From NCBI GenBank assembly GCA_029255685.2, contig CM055319.2, positions 25,205,568 to 25,269,567 of the forward strand: a stretch of 64,000 bases of DNA, read 5' to 3'. A program made the translations under genes and the position numbers. Below the pieces are notes generated by a model. That model saw only the letters and a list, made by a program, of their open reading frames with translations, did no database searches and was not told the origin of the DNA. Numbering within the stretch: the first letter of the stretch is position 1; the number at the start of each line of letters is the position of its first letter. The DNA comes from Silene conica. Taxonomy: Eukaryota; Streptophyta; Magnoliopsida; Caryophyllales; Caryophyllaceae. Shown here piece after piece: positions 46,391 to 57,222 of the stretch.

Positions 46391-46777
46391 AGATTTTTAA
46401 TATTTCTTAAATAAGGGTCCCATATGTTCTATGTTCATCTTTTATTTTCAGAATTGTATTTATCTTCAATTTACAGAATAAATTTTGTATATGTGTCTAC
46501 AAGTTGTATAATACAACTATTCAATAATCAATACGTGTATGTGATTAATGTAAATCGCCCATTGATTAACTTTGGTAAAATAATTATTTATAATTTTAAT
46601 TGTTAACTTGGGTTATTAAAAAATAAATAAAGGAAATCATCATCTCGAAAATACCATCTTGAAATAATTGTTTACAATAGAGGCATACACTTGAGCTTTG
46701 ACTTTAATTAAAACAAACAAAATTCAATTATGTTTAGAAATTTAGAAATACAGATAAATAAAATAACTATACCAGAA

Positions 46778-46835
46778 TCTAATTATTAAAGCAACAAGCA
46801 CAGAGCTGAGGCGTCGCTCTTGGTTGAAGATGCAT
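46778..46835 (+). repeat. Helitron-like 5' terminus, copy 2
   Basis: TCTAATTATTAAAGCAACAAGC after an A. The hairpin seen in copy 1 is degenerate here (GCACAGAGC...GCTCTTGGT). About 430 bp separate it from the next similar start. Confidence 0.4.
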
Positions 46836-47517
46836 TATTTAATTTATTTTTATACAAGGCCCCGCCGTTTTCCCCATGTTCTATAATAATTTCTTTTATA
46901 TGCAATTAATTTATACTTTTTGTAATGCCGTAAAAATATAGTCTACAATTTTAATATATGATCGCACCAGAAAAAACAATTTTAATATATGAGCACTTAA
47001 TGATAAACTAAAACAAAAAATATAAGCTCATTAAATAATTATTATTTTAGATTTGACATATATATAGCTATATTCAGTAAATTGTTTACAAAGAACTTAC
47101 ACTAAAACATCATTTGAAACAAAAAAACATATTTAGATATTTATAAATACAAATATAGGAATTAATTTCCAATATGGTTGAATTATTTTTCAATACCTAT
47201 TGATTATCCTATATATTAAAGCAACGACCAAATCACTTTTATTTTGGAACTAATTTTCAGTATACTATATACTACAACAAACATTACAACAATCAAATAA
47301 AGCTTACCATATAGGATTATTGACCATTTAAACAAAAATAGGTTAGATTTATCATAACTATAATTTATAATAAAAAAAATCATAGATAAAGAACTACTTA
47401 TGATAAAAGTTTAAAATAATATTTTATAAAAATAATAATAGTACTAACAAGAAATTTCATTTTAATAAAAAAGAACTCATAGTTTACAACAATAATACTA
47501 ACACTAGTACAGAAATG

Positions 47518-47800
47518 TCATTTGGCAACGGTCAAAAAGCACATATGGCAACGGTTCCACGACCGTTGTAAATCGGGGCGTTGCCTTAAACAATCACCTA
47601 CGGCAACGGTTATCAACCGTTGCCAAAAGTTACTTTTAGCAACGGTTTCTATTATCAACCGTTGCCAAAAGTTATTTTTAGCAACGGTTGCTGTTAGTAA
47701 CCGTTGCCAAAAGTTGTTTTTGGCAACGGTTATTAACAGCAACCGTTGCCTTATGTATATAAAAGGCAACGGTTCATTTTTAACAACCGTTGCCGTTGCT
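47518..47800. repeat. Left subterminal inverted-repeat array of CACTA 1
   Basis: About a dozen CAACGGTT/AACCGTTG half-sites form at least five nested hairpins, with stems such as GGCAACGGTT...AACCGTTGCC. The apparent ORFs on both strands here (QRLL-, NRCQKL-type repeats) merely read through the array. Confidence 0.88.
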
Positions 47801-49102
47801 CAATTAAAATTTTAAAAAAAAAATTTATTCCAATAATATATTTTTGGGTAAATGTAAAATTTTCGATTAAGATAATAATTAATTACAAAACCAATATATA
47901 TACACTTCCGTTCTCAAAACAATTTACATGAAAGGTAAGTAGAATATATCATAACAAAAGTCAAATTACAAGGATATACAAGATGCAAAACTAACAAAAA
48001 CTAAGCTACTGCTCGTCCTTGTGTTGATCTGCTCTTAACCTCACTTCCCTGACTCCATGCTTGCTTATTTCCCCACTCACTATTACCAGACCAGCAGCTT
48101 TACTGCCAGCCCACCACTGCCTGATTGTACAGAAAAATTATTTCCTGCACAAACACAGCAGCTCCTGTGCATCCTGCTACTCCGCTTCTCTACAGCATCA
48201 GACCTAGAAACATGTTCTGCCCTTCAAAAACTGTCCCACTGACCTTCTCAATAGTGCATTCAACGCACTACTGCCAGCCCCTTCCAGCCCTGCTACTCTA
48301 CTGTTCTACCTTACAGTCAACTACAGACCCAAAATGTTCGTCTGCTAGCCATTCCACTGTACCAGGCCAGTAATCAGCACCAGCCCAACATTACACGCAG
48401 AGCACCTGAATCCCTTCTGCTATGCCCAGTAGCCAGAATGCTACTCTGCCTCTATACAGAATTAGCAGAGCCATACTCACAATAATGGAAGATATCCACC
48501 AAAACAAATGCAACTAAATGCAGTTAAAGAATATTTGCAGTAAATGCAGTTAAAGAATGAATCCTCTAGCCTTGTCTGATAAAAAGTGGCACTTGAGAAA
48601 TCACAGCTACACATTTTTAAAACAATAAGCATTACAAATTGCGGGCTGTATATATAAAAAACAGTATGCATTTTTTGAAAAAATAAACTATTTATTATTC
48701 TGCATATAGTAATATACTCACATTGCATGTTAGATGAGTGTCAGTACTTACACGGAGTGCTTGATTTGTTGCTACATGGAGTGCTGGATTTCTTGATGTG
48801 CAAGAGATACAAGCAGCAACTCATCAACGAGAAAATTGTGGGTTGTATCGACTATCGATTATGAGCTTCTATTAAAGAGCTACAAAATCAGTGCCATTGA
48901 ACTGTCAAATATCACATATTATTGACAAATTAAACAATTATCAGTCAGTGTAAACATCATGTGACCTGCAAGGTTAAATAAAGATGATATAATGACATGA
49001 AATGCTACTAAAGCAGATAAATTGTGGGTGAAATGGATACATCAAGTATACCTTAAAGGGGCTGACTGGGACAGCTACAGTCCACCTCTGGATGTGAGCT
49101 GA

Positions 49103-49255
49103 TCTTGGAAGAGCATCTGCAAAATCAAAGACGAATTTAAGGCAGGTTTCAGGAATGGAAAATGGCATTTGAATGACGACGGCTACTCTATCAGAAGTGG
49201 GTACGATTGGCTAAGAAAAAACAACACAATTGGCACAAAAGCAGTATCCATTTGA
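49103..49255 (+). pseudogene. LINE reverse-transcriptase C-terminal fragment inside CACTA 1
   Basis: An open stretch of 50 codons containing SWKSICKIKDEFKAGF, GKWHLNDDGYSI and SGYDWLR. This pattern (W-K-I-C-K-hK-D...G-Y-S/T-I-x-S-G-Y-x-W-L) is characteristic of the region between RT and the terminal zinc-knuckle/RNase H part of plant LINEs. It stops at TGA (49253-49255), and no upstream RT is visible. It was either captured by the CACTA element or is a remnant of a LINE that inserted into it. Confidence 0.55.
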
Positions 49256-51370
49256 TAATAGACAAAGAAGATGCGCCTTATAGTGTTGTAAACATGAAAG
49301 TATCTCAGTAAACTCGATATTAGCCTCATCTAAACGACTCACCTCATCTGCCAAAAGGAGAAGACCCTCTCTGTAGCAAAATGCTACAATTTGCTTCTGG
49401 TTTTACTTAGATAGAATCTGAAAGACAGTTTCAGGAAGGTGACAATTTATTCTAAAATACTTAACAGTTCCACAGTACATGTAATTGTATTACAATCGAC
49501 AAAAGAAAGATACATAATTTTAAAAACTCGTAACTTTCTTAGTTTGAAAGTAGTTTAAAACTTGGTGAGTCTAATGCAAGACACAAAATCATAGATCAAC
49601 TTGCTTCAAAATAGTTTAGAGTAAAGAACTTTGTTTAGATGCCAGTTCTTAACAAATTCTAGCGAAAGCCAAATTCCAAACAAAAGTGTTTGTATATAAG
49701 TATCCACCATACGGGAAGATTTTGTGGGTGATCAGATATATCATGTTGGCAAGAGCGTACAAAATGAAAGGGTAGCTTATAGTGACAATACTTTAAATTA
49801 AAGTCGAGAAGCATCAATTGGATCCTGAATTTAACGTTTTCCAAGCTAATCAAACAAATGAAAGCACAATCAGTAACAATATGAAAAGATCACATATGAC
49901 ACTTGAACTGAGCAAGTATCCAACGCAGTAAAAAGAAATAGCAGTTAAGACAACATTTAGATTTTAAAAAGTAGGAGACAAGATGGTAAACATGATATCT
50001 TATACCATCTCCATCCCAAGTATTTGGGTTTTAAAGTGAGAGGGTTTGACAGAAGAGTAAGTGGATCCAATTTGAAATGATGATCGAAGGAACACACCAG
50101 TAAGATTGTCCTGAAGCCATTTAGAATTCTTGGGACTATTATGGCTATCCACCACCAAGAATACAAGTGCCTGGATTCGGAATGTAACATGGTTGCCATG
50201 AGTGCTGCTACAAGTAAGCAAGCACTAGCAGCGGGTTGAGTGACTTGAGTCTGGTTAGCACACCAGTTGTGAATATTTTCCCAGGCCTGAATCTAAGAAA
50301 TAAAAGTGATTCTTAATGTAATGTCACAAATCAACCTGCATACCAGACGAATATCAATCCGTATTATAGAGCTTTCTCATTTGATGGCTCGTTACAAAGA
50401 ACTTCAGGTGCCATCCACTAGGAAAAAGGTATTGCGGTGCTGATGATGACACATGACATTATTACTTTGTGTCTGAGTTACAGGGCTAAGTCAGCTACAG
50501 CCTAGACAGAGTCAACCTCTTGAAGTGTGCGTCTTGTATCCTAGAATATTGCCTGAAGGTTCAAAGGCATTCTGCATTCCAAGACTTGCTCAGGAGCAGT
50601 AATGGTCTGATTAGAACTTTCAGTCCCTTGAATCCTGTGTTTCTACTTTCTACACTGTTAGCTTTTGCTTGACAGTTTACGGAACTTAAAACACAGTATT
50701 GCTTGGGGAATTTACCTTCGTGTAAGATGAGTTCAATTCTTAATTTTGTGGTGCACATGTGTTATAATTCCGGTTCTTCAACTGTACTCTTGTTGCGGCT
50801 ATTTGCTCAAAACATACACAATACCCAGAAAATCAATCATCAGTTGGTTACCAAAATTAGGGTTTGCATATACACCATACATCAATAATCCAGAAATAGA
50901 CATCAATTACATTAACATTAATTCAATTACATATAAAGCGAATTAAACTTACCCTAAATCAAATTAAGCAAAGAATTCAATACATATACCAAGTTAAGCA
51001 AAAAATACCCGATTGCGCAGAATTAGGGTTCTTCGTGATCGGAGCCGTAACAATCAGCGGTAGTCGTCTCGTTGCGGCGATGATGAACTGATTGATGAAG
51101 AGTAAATAGATGGAATTGATGAATGAAGAAGAGCGAAATTGATGAATGAAGAAGAGCAGATGATATTGATAAGACGAAATAGAAGTATTACTTATTATTT
51201 AGGAATTGATGAAGAGTAGGAATAATAATATAACTTATTACGAGTAATAATTTATTTAATTAATATTTTTAGTATAAGTTTTTGGAATACGAGTAATATA
51301 ATTTACGAGTTTAGGTAATATTGTATATAGCGCCCAAATTATAAGTTTTGCGCCAAATTTTAGTTGAATA

Positions 51371-51545
51371 AATGGCAACGGTCATTATAAAACCGTTGCC
51401 TTAATTGTGTATAAAAAATACATATGGCAACGGTTTCTGAGTGGACCGTTGTCGTATGAGTTTTTTCTCTATATTCGGCAACGGTTGTTGCTAACGACCG
51501 TTGCCTTTTCTAATTGGCAATGGTTATTTTTAATGACCGTTGCCA
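51371..51545. repeat. Right subterminal inverted-repeat array of CACTA 1
   Basis: Seven or so GGCAACGG/ACCGTTGCC half-sites matching those of 47518-47800. Stems are separated by short AT-rich loops. Confidence 0.85.
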
Positions 51546-51861
51546 TTTGTCTATGCCTAAAGTCATTTCTGTACTAGTGTAAAATTAATGCTTAAAATGA
51601 AATTTTGATATACAATAGTAAAAGTTAATAATAATACACAAAAATTACAAAACAATGAATTTAGTGAGGTTTTTTTAAACATGGGTTTTTAGCGGGTTAA
51701 ATTTCAACCTGTAATGCAGTGTATAAAGTAATATTTGAGAAGGTGTAATAGTGTAGAATTATCTTATTTATCAATGCAACCATGTAAAAATATCGCTAAT
51801 ATTATTATACTTAAATTTGAAATATTTATATATCACTTTGTAGCTTACATTATTACAAATA

Positions 51862-51995
51862 AGTCTCTCTTATGACGGCTATATCCGTCATAAGTTTATG
51901 ACGGGTCAAGTTTCTACCACTTGTGTAGATAAGATAAGTATAGGGAACCGTCACAAACTTGTGAAGGATATCTCTGTCACAAATGAGAAATTATG
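51862..51995. mobile_element. Small MITE, possibly Mutator-like
   Basis: 134 bp with inverted arms: left CTTATGACGGCTATATCCGT and ATAAGTTTATGACGG, right CCGTCACAAACTTGTGAAGG and ATATCTCTGTCAC. The 10-mer ATTACAAATA flanks both sides (51852-51861 and 51996-52005); a 9-10 bp duplication would fit a Mutator-like element. Confidence 0.6.
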
Positions 51996-52023
51996 ATTAC
52001 AAATAACACACATTCTGTTGAAT

Positions 52024-52906
52024 AACACAAATAAAAGCAACAACGAAGTTGCTTAGTTGCTTAAAAGTAATAAAGTTAAAGAGAGCACTTTTATTTTGGG
52101 ATTATTTATTTGGATATTGCAATGAGACCACCAGTGTACCACTATAAATAACATTACAACAATTAAATAAGGCTTACGACTTATAATGTTTACAATTTTA
52201 AAAAAAAATAGTTTAGTTTTATCAATACTATATTTTATAATAAAAATTTCATAAATAAAAAATTGCTTATGAAGTTCAAAATAATATTTTATGCAAATAA
52301 TAATAGTAATAACTACAAATAACATTTTAATAAAAAACGAGTTATAGTTTACAACAATAATACTAAAATCAATGCTTAAAAGAATTTATGATATTAGTTA
52401 TGAGAAGTTTGTAATAATACAGAGAAATACATAACAATTAATTCAGTGATAATTTTATCATTCATATTTTCAAATGATTAATTATTTTCATGTATATATT
52501 TCCTTAATTTATGGTTTATCTAATTTAAGAGTATAGGTACGCATTGGACGAAGGTTGTCCTTAAATTAGTGGGGTCCTTTTAAGACACGAGTCTTTTATT
52601 AGTAGGTCAATTTTCAATATTTTTACAGATGACATTTAGCGGAGTTTTTTTTTAAGACACGAGTCATTTAACGGGTCAATTTTTAACATAAATTATAGTA
52701 TATATATATAATTATATAAAGTAATATTTGAGAAGTTATAGTAGTGTAGTACTATTTTACTTATCAATGTAAAAGTATCGCTAATAATATTACTATACTA
52801 AAATTTAAAGCATTTACATATCACTTTGTATTCAACTTAAAATAGAACAGATATCCTATAAACCTTAACATAAAATGTCAACCTAATTGCACGGGTTTAA
52901 GACTAG
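52024..52906 (+). mobile_element. Helitron-like repeat, second copy
   Basis: Aligns with the first copy (47207-51850) and lacks the CACTA insertion. It ends GCACGGGTTTAAGACTAG, compatible with the CTAG end of Helitrons. The 5' start is unclear (ATAAAAGCAACAACG near 52026). It is immediately followed by another TCTTTATTAAAGCAAC start (52907). Confidence 0.5.
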
Positions 52907-53492
52907 TCTTTATTAAAGCAACAACCACAAAAATAAGGTGTCGCTCTATGGTTAAATCTGTATTTTATTATTTTATTTTATTATTGGGACCACATTGAAA
53001 AAAGAATTAATTATTGTGAATATATAGGAACCGCGTATTGCAATTTACTTGATTAATAAACAAATTATCAATTGATTAAATTTATCTAATTATTATTGAT
53101 ATTATATGCTGATTAATTAAATTGAATAAAATAGTCATCAATAATCTTTCTGTGATATCAATTTAGATCGATAATGATATTAAAATTAATAAAATTGATA
53201 AACGAAAAATTCCAGTATACCAATTTAGTCATCTTTTAAACTAAAAAAAACATGTTCAATATAGCCCGCTTCAGTATTTTGATTAGAAAAAACATGATTT
53301 TGTTTACAATAGAGCATACCATAAAAAAAGATTTTGCTTATCAACTATAAAAGACAATTATTTATTAAAAATAAATGTAAGAATTATGGCCTAATACAAT
53401 AATATACGTTGACAAATTATTTATTCGGTAGTAATTATATATATACACTATCAATTAAGTTAAACCCAAATACAAAGTGATCCACTACGGTG
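52907..53492. other. Third Helitron-like start and AT-rich spacer
   Basis: TCTTTATTAAAGCAACAACC with a partial hairpin opens this stretch. The remainder is AT-rich without ORF or other structure I can name. Confidence 0.4.
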
Positions 53493-54015
53493 TGTTAAAT
53501 ACGGGCTTATGTATGTCATAAAAAGTATGGGCCTGACTATTATCTAAGTGTAGATACTCATTAGGTTTTCTAATGCATGATGGGAGCATAAGACTAAGGC
53601 CCTGTTCTTTTTGGCTGAAACGAGCTGAATTGAATACATTGCAGTAGAGTTTAATTGAACTAAATTGAGTGGAACTGGGATGGAGTGAATTTAGTTGAAT
53701 TAAAAGTTACTTTTGTTAAGACATTAATTGAAAATAATTGATCGAACGTAAATAAAACTTAACGGAATACAACGAACCAAAATCGAAAGGAGCTGAAATT
53801 AAGCCAGAAAGTACAGGACCTAAGAAGACTATATATAGTCACCTAGGGTTATGGTCCCTAGTAGCACCTAATCGCCCCGCACTCCATCAGTAGAGAGATC
53901 CCGTCTTTTCAGACGGTATATCCCAACCTTTCGTCATATAATCTGGTACGCTTCATATTTACCGAATAATTTAGTATGAAGTTTATGGCTATTAATTAGA
54001 TGAATAAATCTAACA
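53493..54015 (+). repeat. LTR of a small Copia/TRIM-like element, carrying a MITE
   Basis: It begins TGTTAAATAC and ends AATCTAACA, and is followed at 54018 by TGGTATCAGAATCTCC, a slightly decayed iMet primer site. Without the Tourist MITE (53598-53823) it would be about 297 bp. A TATA box, CTATATATAG, lies about 10 bp downstream of the MITE (53829-53838). The downstream part of the element is not recognisable beyond about 54190. Confidence 0.65.
53598..53820. mobile_element. Tourist-like (PIF/Harbinger) MITE
   Basis: 223 bp with TSD TAA (53595-53597 and 53821-53823). Its terminal inverted repeats are GGCCCTGTTCTTTTTGGCT at the left and AGCCAGAAAGTACAGGACC at the right. The 3-bp TAA target and GGCCCTGTT start are typical of Tourist elements. 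Confidence 0.85.
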
Positions 54016-54017
54016 AG

Positions 54018-54033
54018 TGGTATCAGAATCTCC
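54018..54033 (+). promoter_or_regulatory. Primer binding site after the 53493-54015 LTR
   Basis: TGGTATCAGAATCTCC, two bases after the LTR. It matches the iMet complement at the first ten bases. Confidence 0.65.
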
Positions 54034-54200
54034 TTCATACTAAATTAATTTGGTACGGTTTGTAATCAGGATGTCGATATTCATACTGTATGCGATTTCA
54101 TATTCAGTTAAATTGATTGTCGCTAATTCATATATATGGATTTCGTCAGATAGCAGTTATGTTTTGTGTTAATTATTATTGTACACATGACTACATCTTA

Positions 54201-54454
54201 GGCCCTGTTCTTTTGGACTTCTTGTCACTTAATTTAAGTTCACTTCAGATCTTATAAGTTCAGTTCAGTTCAGTTCAGTTCCTATAAATTCAGTTCAGTT
54301 CCTATAAGTTTAGTTCAGTTCAGATCCTATTAGTTCAGTTCAGATGCTATAAGTTTAGTTCAGTTCAGTTCCTATAAGTTCAGTTCAGTTAAGTTCAGTT
54401 CCTATAAGTTCAGTTCAGTTCAGTTTAGTTCATATAAACTCAATTCAAAAAAGC
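54201..54454. mobile_element. Second Tourist-like MITE, cut by Gypsy G
   Basis: It starts GGCCCTGTTCTTTTGGAC after TTA (54198-54200). The interior is a tandem array (about 54255-54440) of a CAGTTCAGTTCCTATAAGTT unit of about 20-30 bp. The right terminal repeat is missing because Gypsy G is inserted at 54454/54455. Confidence 0.7.
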
Positions 54455-57154
54455 TGTAAAACCCCTCGTCGCAGCGGAAAGATATAACATAACACATGCC
54501 AAAATTTACGCGGAAATTAAACTTTAACATGCAAGATAAAACGAGGTGAATTAAAACAAACTGTACAAACTGAAATGATCAAAACATAGATAAGTATGTA
54601 AGTCTAAGTACGAAAAGTATAAGTACAAAAACAGCCTGGGATGGCACATCCCTACAGGCACTCAAATGTATATAAAAAACTAGGTCTAGCTACACGATAA
54701 ACGGTAAGTGTCAATGATGATAGGATCATCGCTCGCGAGCCTTTTGTAACCCACCAGCAACCTGTCATGTACCTACATACATGAAAACATGTACGCCACA
54801 ATCAGTGGGGAGTGACTAGAGTTCTCCTAGCCACCTATTGTTAACGACACGTAACACATAAAACATCCAACATACTCCAACATTTATAACATGCAAAGTA
54901 TATATATTAATATCTCAACTTTCATATCAACATGCAATACTATGCAAAGGCTCTCAACTAACTTCGGAAACTATTTGAAATGAGAGCCGGTCTCCCTTTT
55001 GGTTGCCCGGCCGGGGGTTTTTTTCACTCCAAACCATTTACGAAACCAGACTAAGAGTCGTCCAATGCCTTGGACGAACAGTTCTAAGATAAGCAACACT
55101 CTATAACAACACAATCAATCAGCAACATCTGACACTGTACCCCAACTCAGGCAAGCAGATGCAATCAACAGTATCTAGAACCTACCCCAACTCAGGCAAG
55201 AACTAAACACAATCAGCAGTGTCCAAGTCACATCCCAACTCAGGTAAACTTGGTACACAAATCAGCAAGCACACATCCGTAGCCGCAACTCAGGCACGAA
55301 TGGATACCAATCAGCTAATAATGGTTCATAACGCAACTCAGTCAGAACCATTACCCTTCGTAGTGAAATCGGGATTCCAACTCAGACCCAACCCACTACG
55401 GTCAAACAAACTCACGGAAAGACAGAGGTCCCAACTCAGACATCTCCTACTGCATGATCCATACACGAGACGGTCTATACGTCGCAACTCAGACTAGGCC
55501 GTCACGCCACAAACACTCACATGTCAAACTAGAGGATCCCAACTCAGATCATACCTTGACACGCATCAAACATCAGTACATATCGTACTCTAGCGCTCCC
55601 AACTCAGACATATTTCGATATGTACTACAACCAAATACTTAGTCCTAACTTTACTGACCTCTAAACAACACTGAATTGACCCCAGGAACTAAGTTAAGGG
55701 AGAGCCGGTTTCCCTTTCGGTTGCCCGACCGGGGGGTCTCTATTCTCACTCTATTCCCGAACCCAATATAGTGCTGCCCGAACTTCGGGGACCTCAAACA
55801 CACATATGAAGCATACGGAACAAGTCTCAAGCAAATCGGACAAGCCGATCAAAAGTTATAGCGATTTTATAAGAAGAGGGGTCCTCAGCCGGTTGCAGAC
55901 AGGCTGCCGGTCAGCCGACTGATAACCCCCTTCAACAGCCTTTGATTTAAAAACAATGAACAAATGGGAAGGGGTTCCAGCCGGTCGACCGGCCGCTGGC
56001 CACCCGGCTGGGAGACCTTTCTCCCTACCCTTCCCTTTCTACGCAAACACAAGCAACAAGGTGTCTCAGCCGGTTGACCGGCGGCCGACCACCCAGCTGA
56101 GCACCCCTTCACTTTGATCAGTCTAAAACTACGAAAAACGACAAGAAGACCTCCCAGCCGGTCGACCGGCTGCCGGTCGGTCGACCGGCTCAGAGCCCCT
56201 GAGCCAAATTCGCCATTTCGACAGGTATGCTAAAACTTCAAGAATTCGATACTAATCTTAATAATTGCAAAAACCAATGTTTACCCATCATATCAATACT
56301 TATATACAACCAAAAACATCACTTAAGAATCAAAGGGAATACATATTAATATTGTAATTTGTATCCGTCGCAATTCCTCAAAAACTGAAAATGAACAAGT
56401 GAAACATATGGAACTTCATAAACATCAATTAATCCACATATTGAACATGTAAAACAGGTTCCTAGTATGCTTCTATGTTCATACATTAACATAAACTCAT
56501 AAATTCAGAAACAACACCACAAACCATCACAAATTGTGTTAATTTAACAAATTAGGTCGAGGTACTCATAATAGTCACCTTTTAGCGGCTTAAGCTCCAA
56601 AGTCTTCCTCCACCACGAAAGAGTCGACCTCGGGATCCTCTAATCCAACTCCTACAACCATAAAAATGGAAATTAAAGGCTAAAAACGGAATTGGGTCAA
56701 AATAGCCCGAAAATGAAAGTCGACGAAACTGAAATTGAAAGTGATAGAAAGATTGCAAATCTCGAGAGGATTCGGAAAATATAAAACTTACCTTGATATG
56801 AGTTGAGGAAGGGTTCGAGATTGTCTTTTGAAGCTTGGAGAAAAGAGAGAAAATGGTGTTTGTTTTGTTTACAGTGAAATGAAATAAGGAGGATGAAGAT
56901 GTCGATCAAAAGGGTTTGTGTAGGGTTTTAGGTTGTCCTTTCACATATATACTTGAGTTGGGTTTATTTAAGTGATACGGAAACTCAAGTCGGAAATGCC
57001 AAGCGAAACAATGTCTTAAGATTAAAATATTCTTAAAACAGAACTTAACGGAAAACTTAAAATAAAACTTACGATTTATTATTAAAATAATATTATATTC
57101 TGAAAAAATAGTTTAAAGGTATTAAAATTATTTACGAAAATACGGGATGTTACA
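54455..57154 (-). repeat. 3' LTR of Gypsy G (2.7 kb)
   Basis: TGTAAAACCCCTCG...GGGATGTTACA, the same ends and module order as in D. The CTGGGATGGCACATCCC hairpin is near 54635, the ATGAAAACATGTACGCC block near 54780, and GAGAGCCGGT hairpins near 54980 and 55699. A minisatellite built on CCAACTCAG lies at 55130-55620, and four paired palindromes at 55885-55922, 55978-56011, 56066-56100 and 56154-56192. Confidence 0.92.
55885..56192. repeat. Four GC-rich paired palindromes in the LTR of Gypsy G
   Basis: Each unit is about 35 bp, spaced about 90 bp, and built from CAGCCGGTCGACCGGC-like arms. The last unit (56154-56192) is the most regular, with two GGTCGACCGG cores. It is positionally equivalent to 21937-22326 of D. 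Confidence 0.85.
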
Positions 57155-57222
57155 ATCACCCCAACTTTCAAAAAGTTTCGTCCTCGGAACTTGAACGAAG
57201 ATAAATCTAAGTAAACTATGCC

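Larger units (their letters stand above)
47502..51579. mobile_element. CACTA 1: non-autonomous CACTA transposon (4.08 kb)
   Basis: The terminal inverted repeat CACTAGTACAGAAATG is perfect at both ends, with a 3-bp TSD TAA (47499-47501 and 51580-51582). The second Helitron-like copy (around 52350-52380) preserves the empty site, confirming insertion and TSD. Both ends carry dense subterminal repeats of GGCAACGGT/ACCGTTGCC. No transposase coding is visible. The interior (47810-51365) has transcript-like sequence, including a LINE-derived piece, and the part near 50950-51200 resembles a minus-strand leader with CTTCATCAATC-type repeats. Confidence 0.9.
47207..51850 (+). mobile_element. Helitron-like repeat, first copy, interrupted by CACTA 1
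   Basis: It starts TCCTATATATTAAAGCAACG (47207). The segments 47230-47501 and 51580-51850 together align to 52085-52830 of the second copy, apart from a segment missing near the 3' side. The CACTA element at 47502-51579 interrupts it. No Rep/helicase coding is present, so if it is a Helitron it is non-autonomous. Its 3' end is truncated near 51850. Confidence 0.5.

Noticed and set aside
43932..46606. Several 60-80 codon ORFs in AT-rich DNA
   Set aside because: Their Ile/Tyr/Asn/Lys-rich composition and short length are what AT-rich noncoding DNA gives by chance.
47518..47815. ORFs with NRCQKLFLATV-type repeated peptides on both strands
   Set aside because: They are translations of the CACTA subterminal inverted repeats. 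Presence on both strands with equal quality argues against coding.
48057..48373. Two overlapping small plus-strand ORFs in CACTA 1
   Set aside because: Low-complexity, Ser/Thr/Pro/Leu-rich readings of CCAGC/CTGCTAC-type repeats with no domain.
49957..50221. Two overlapping minus-strand ORFs in CACTA 1
   Set aside because: Different frames over the same DNA with no recognisable domain; kept only as part of possible captured sequence.
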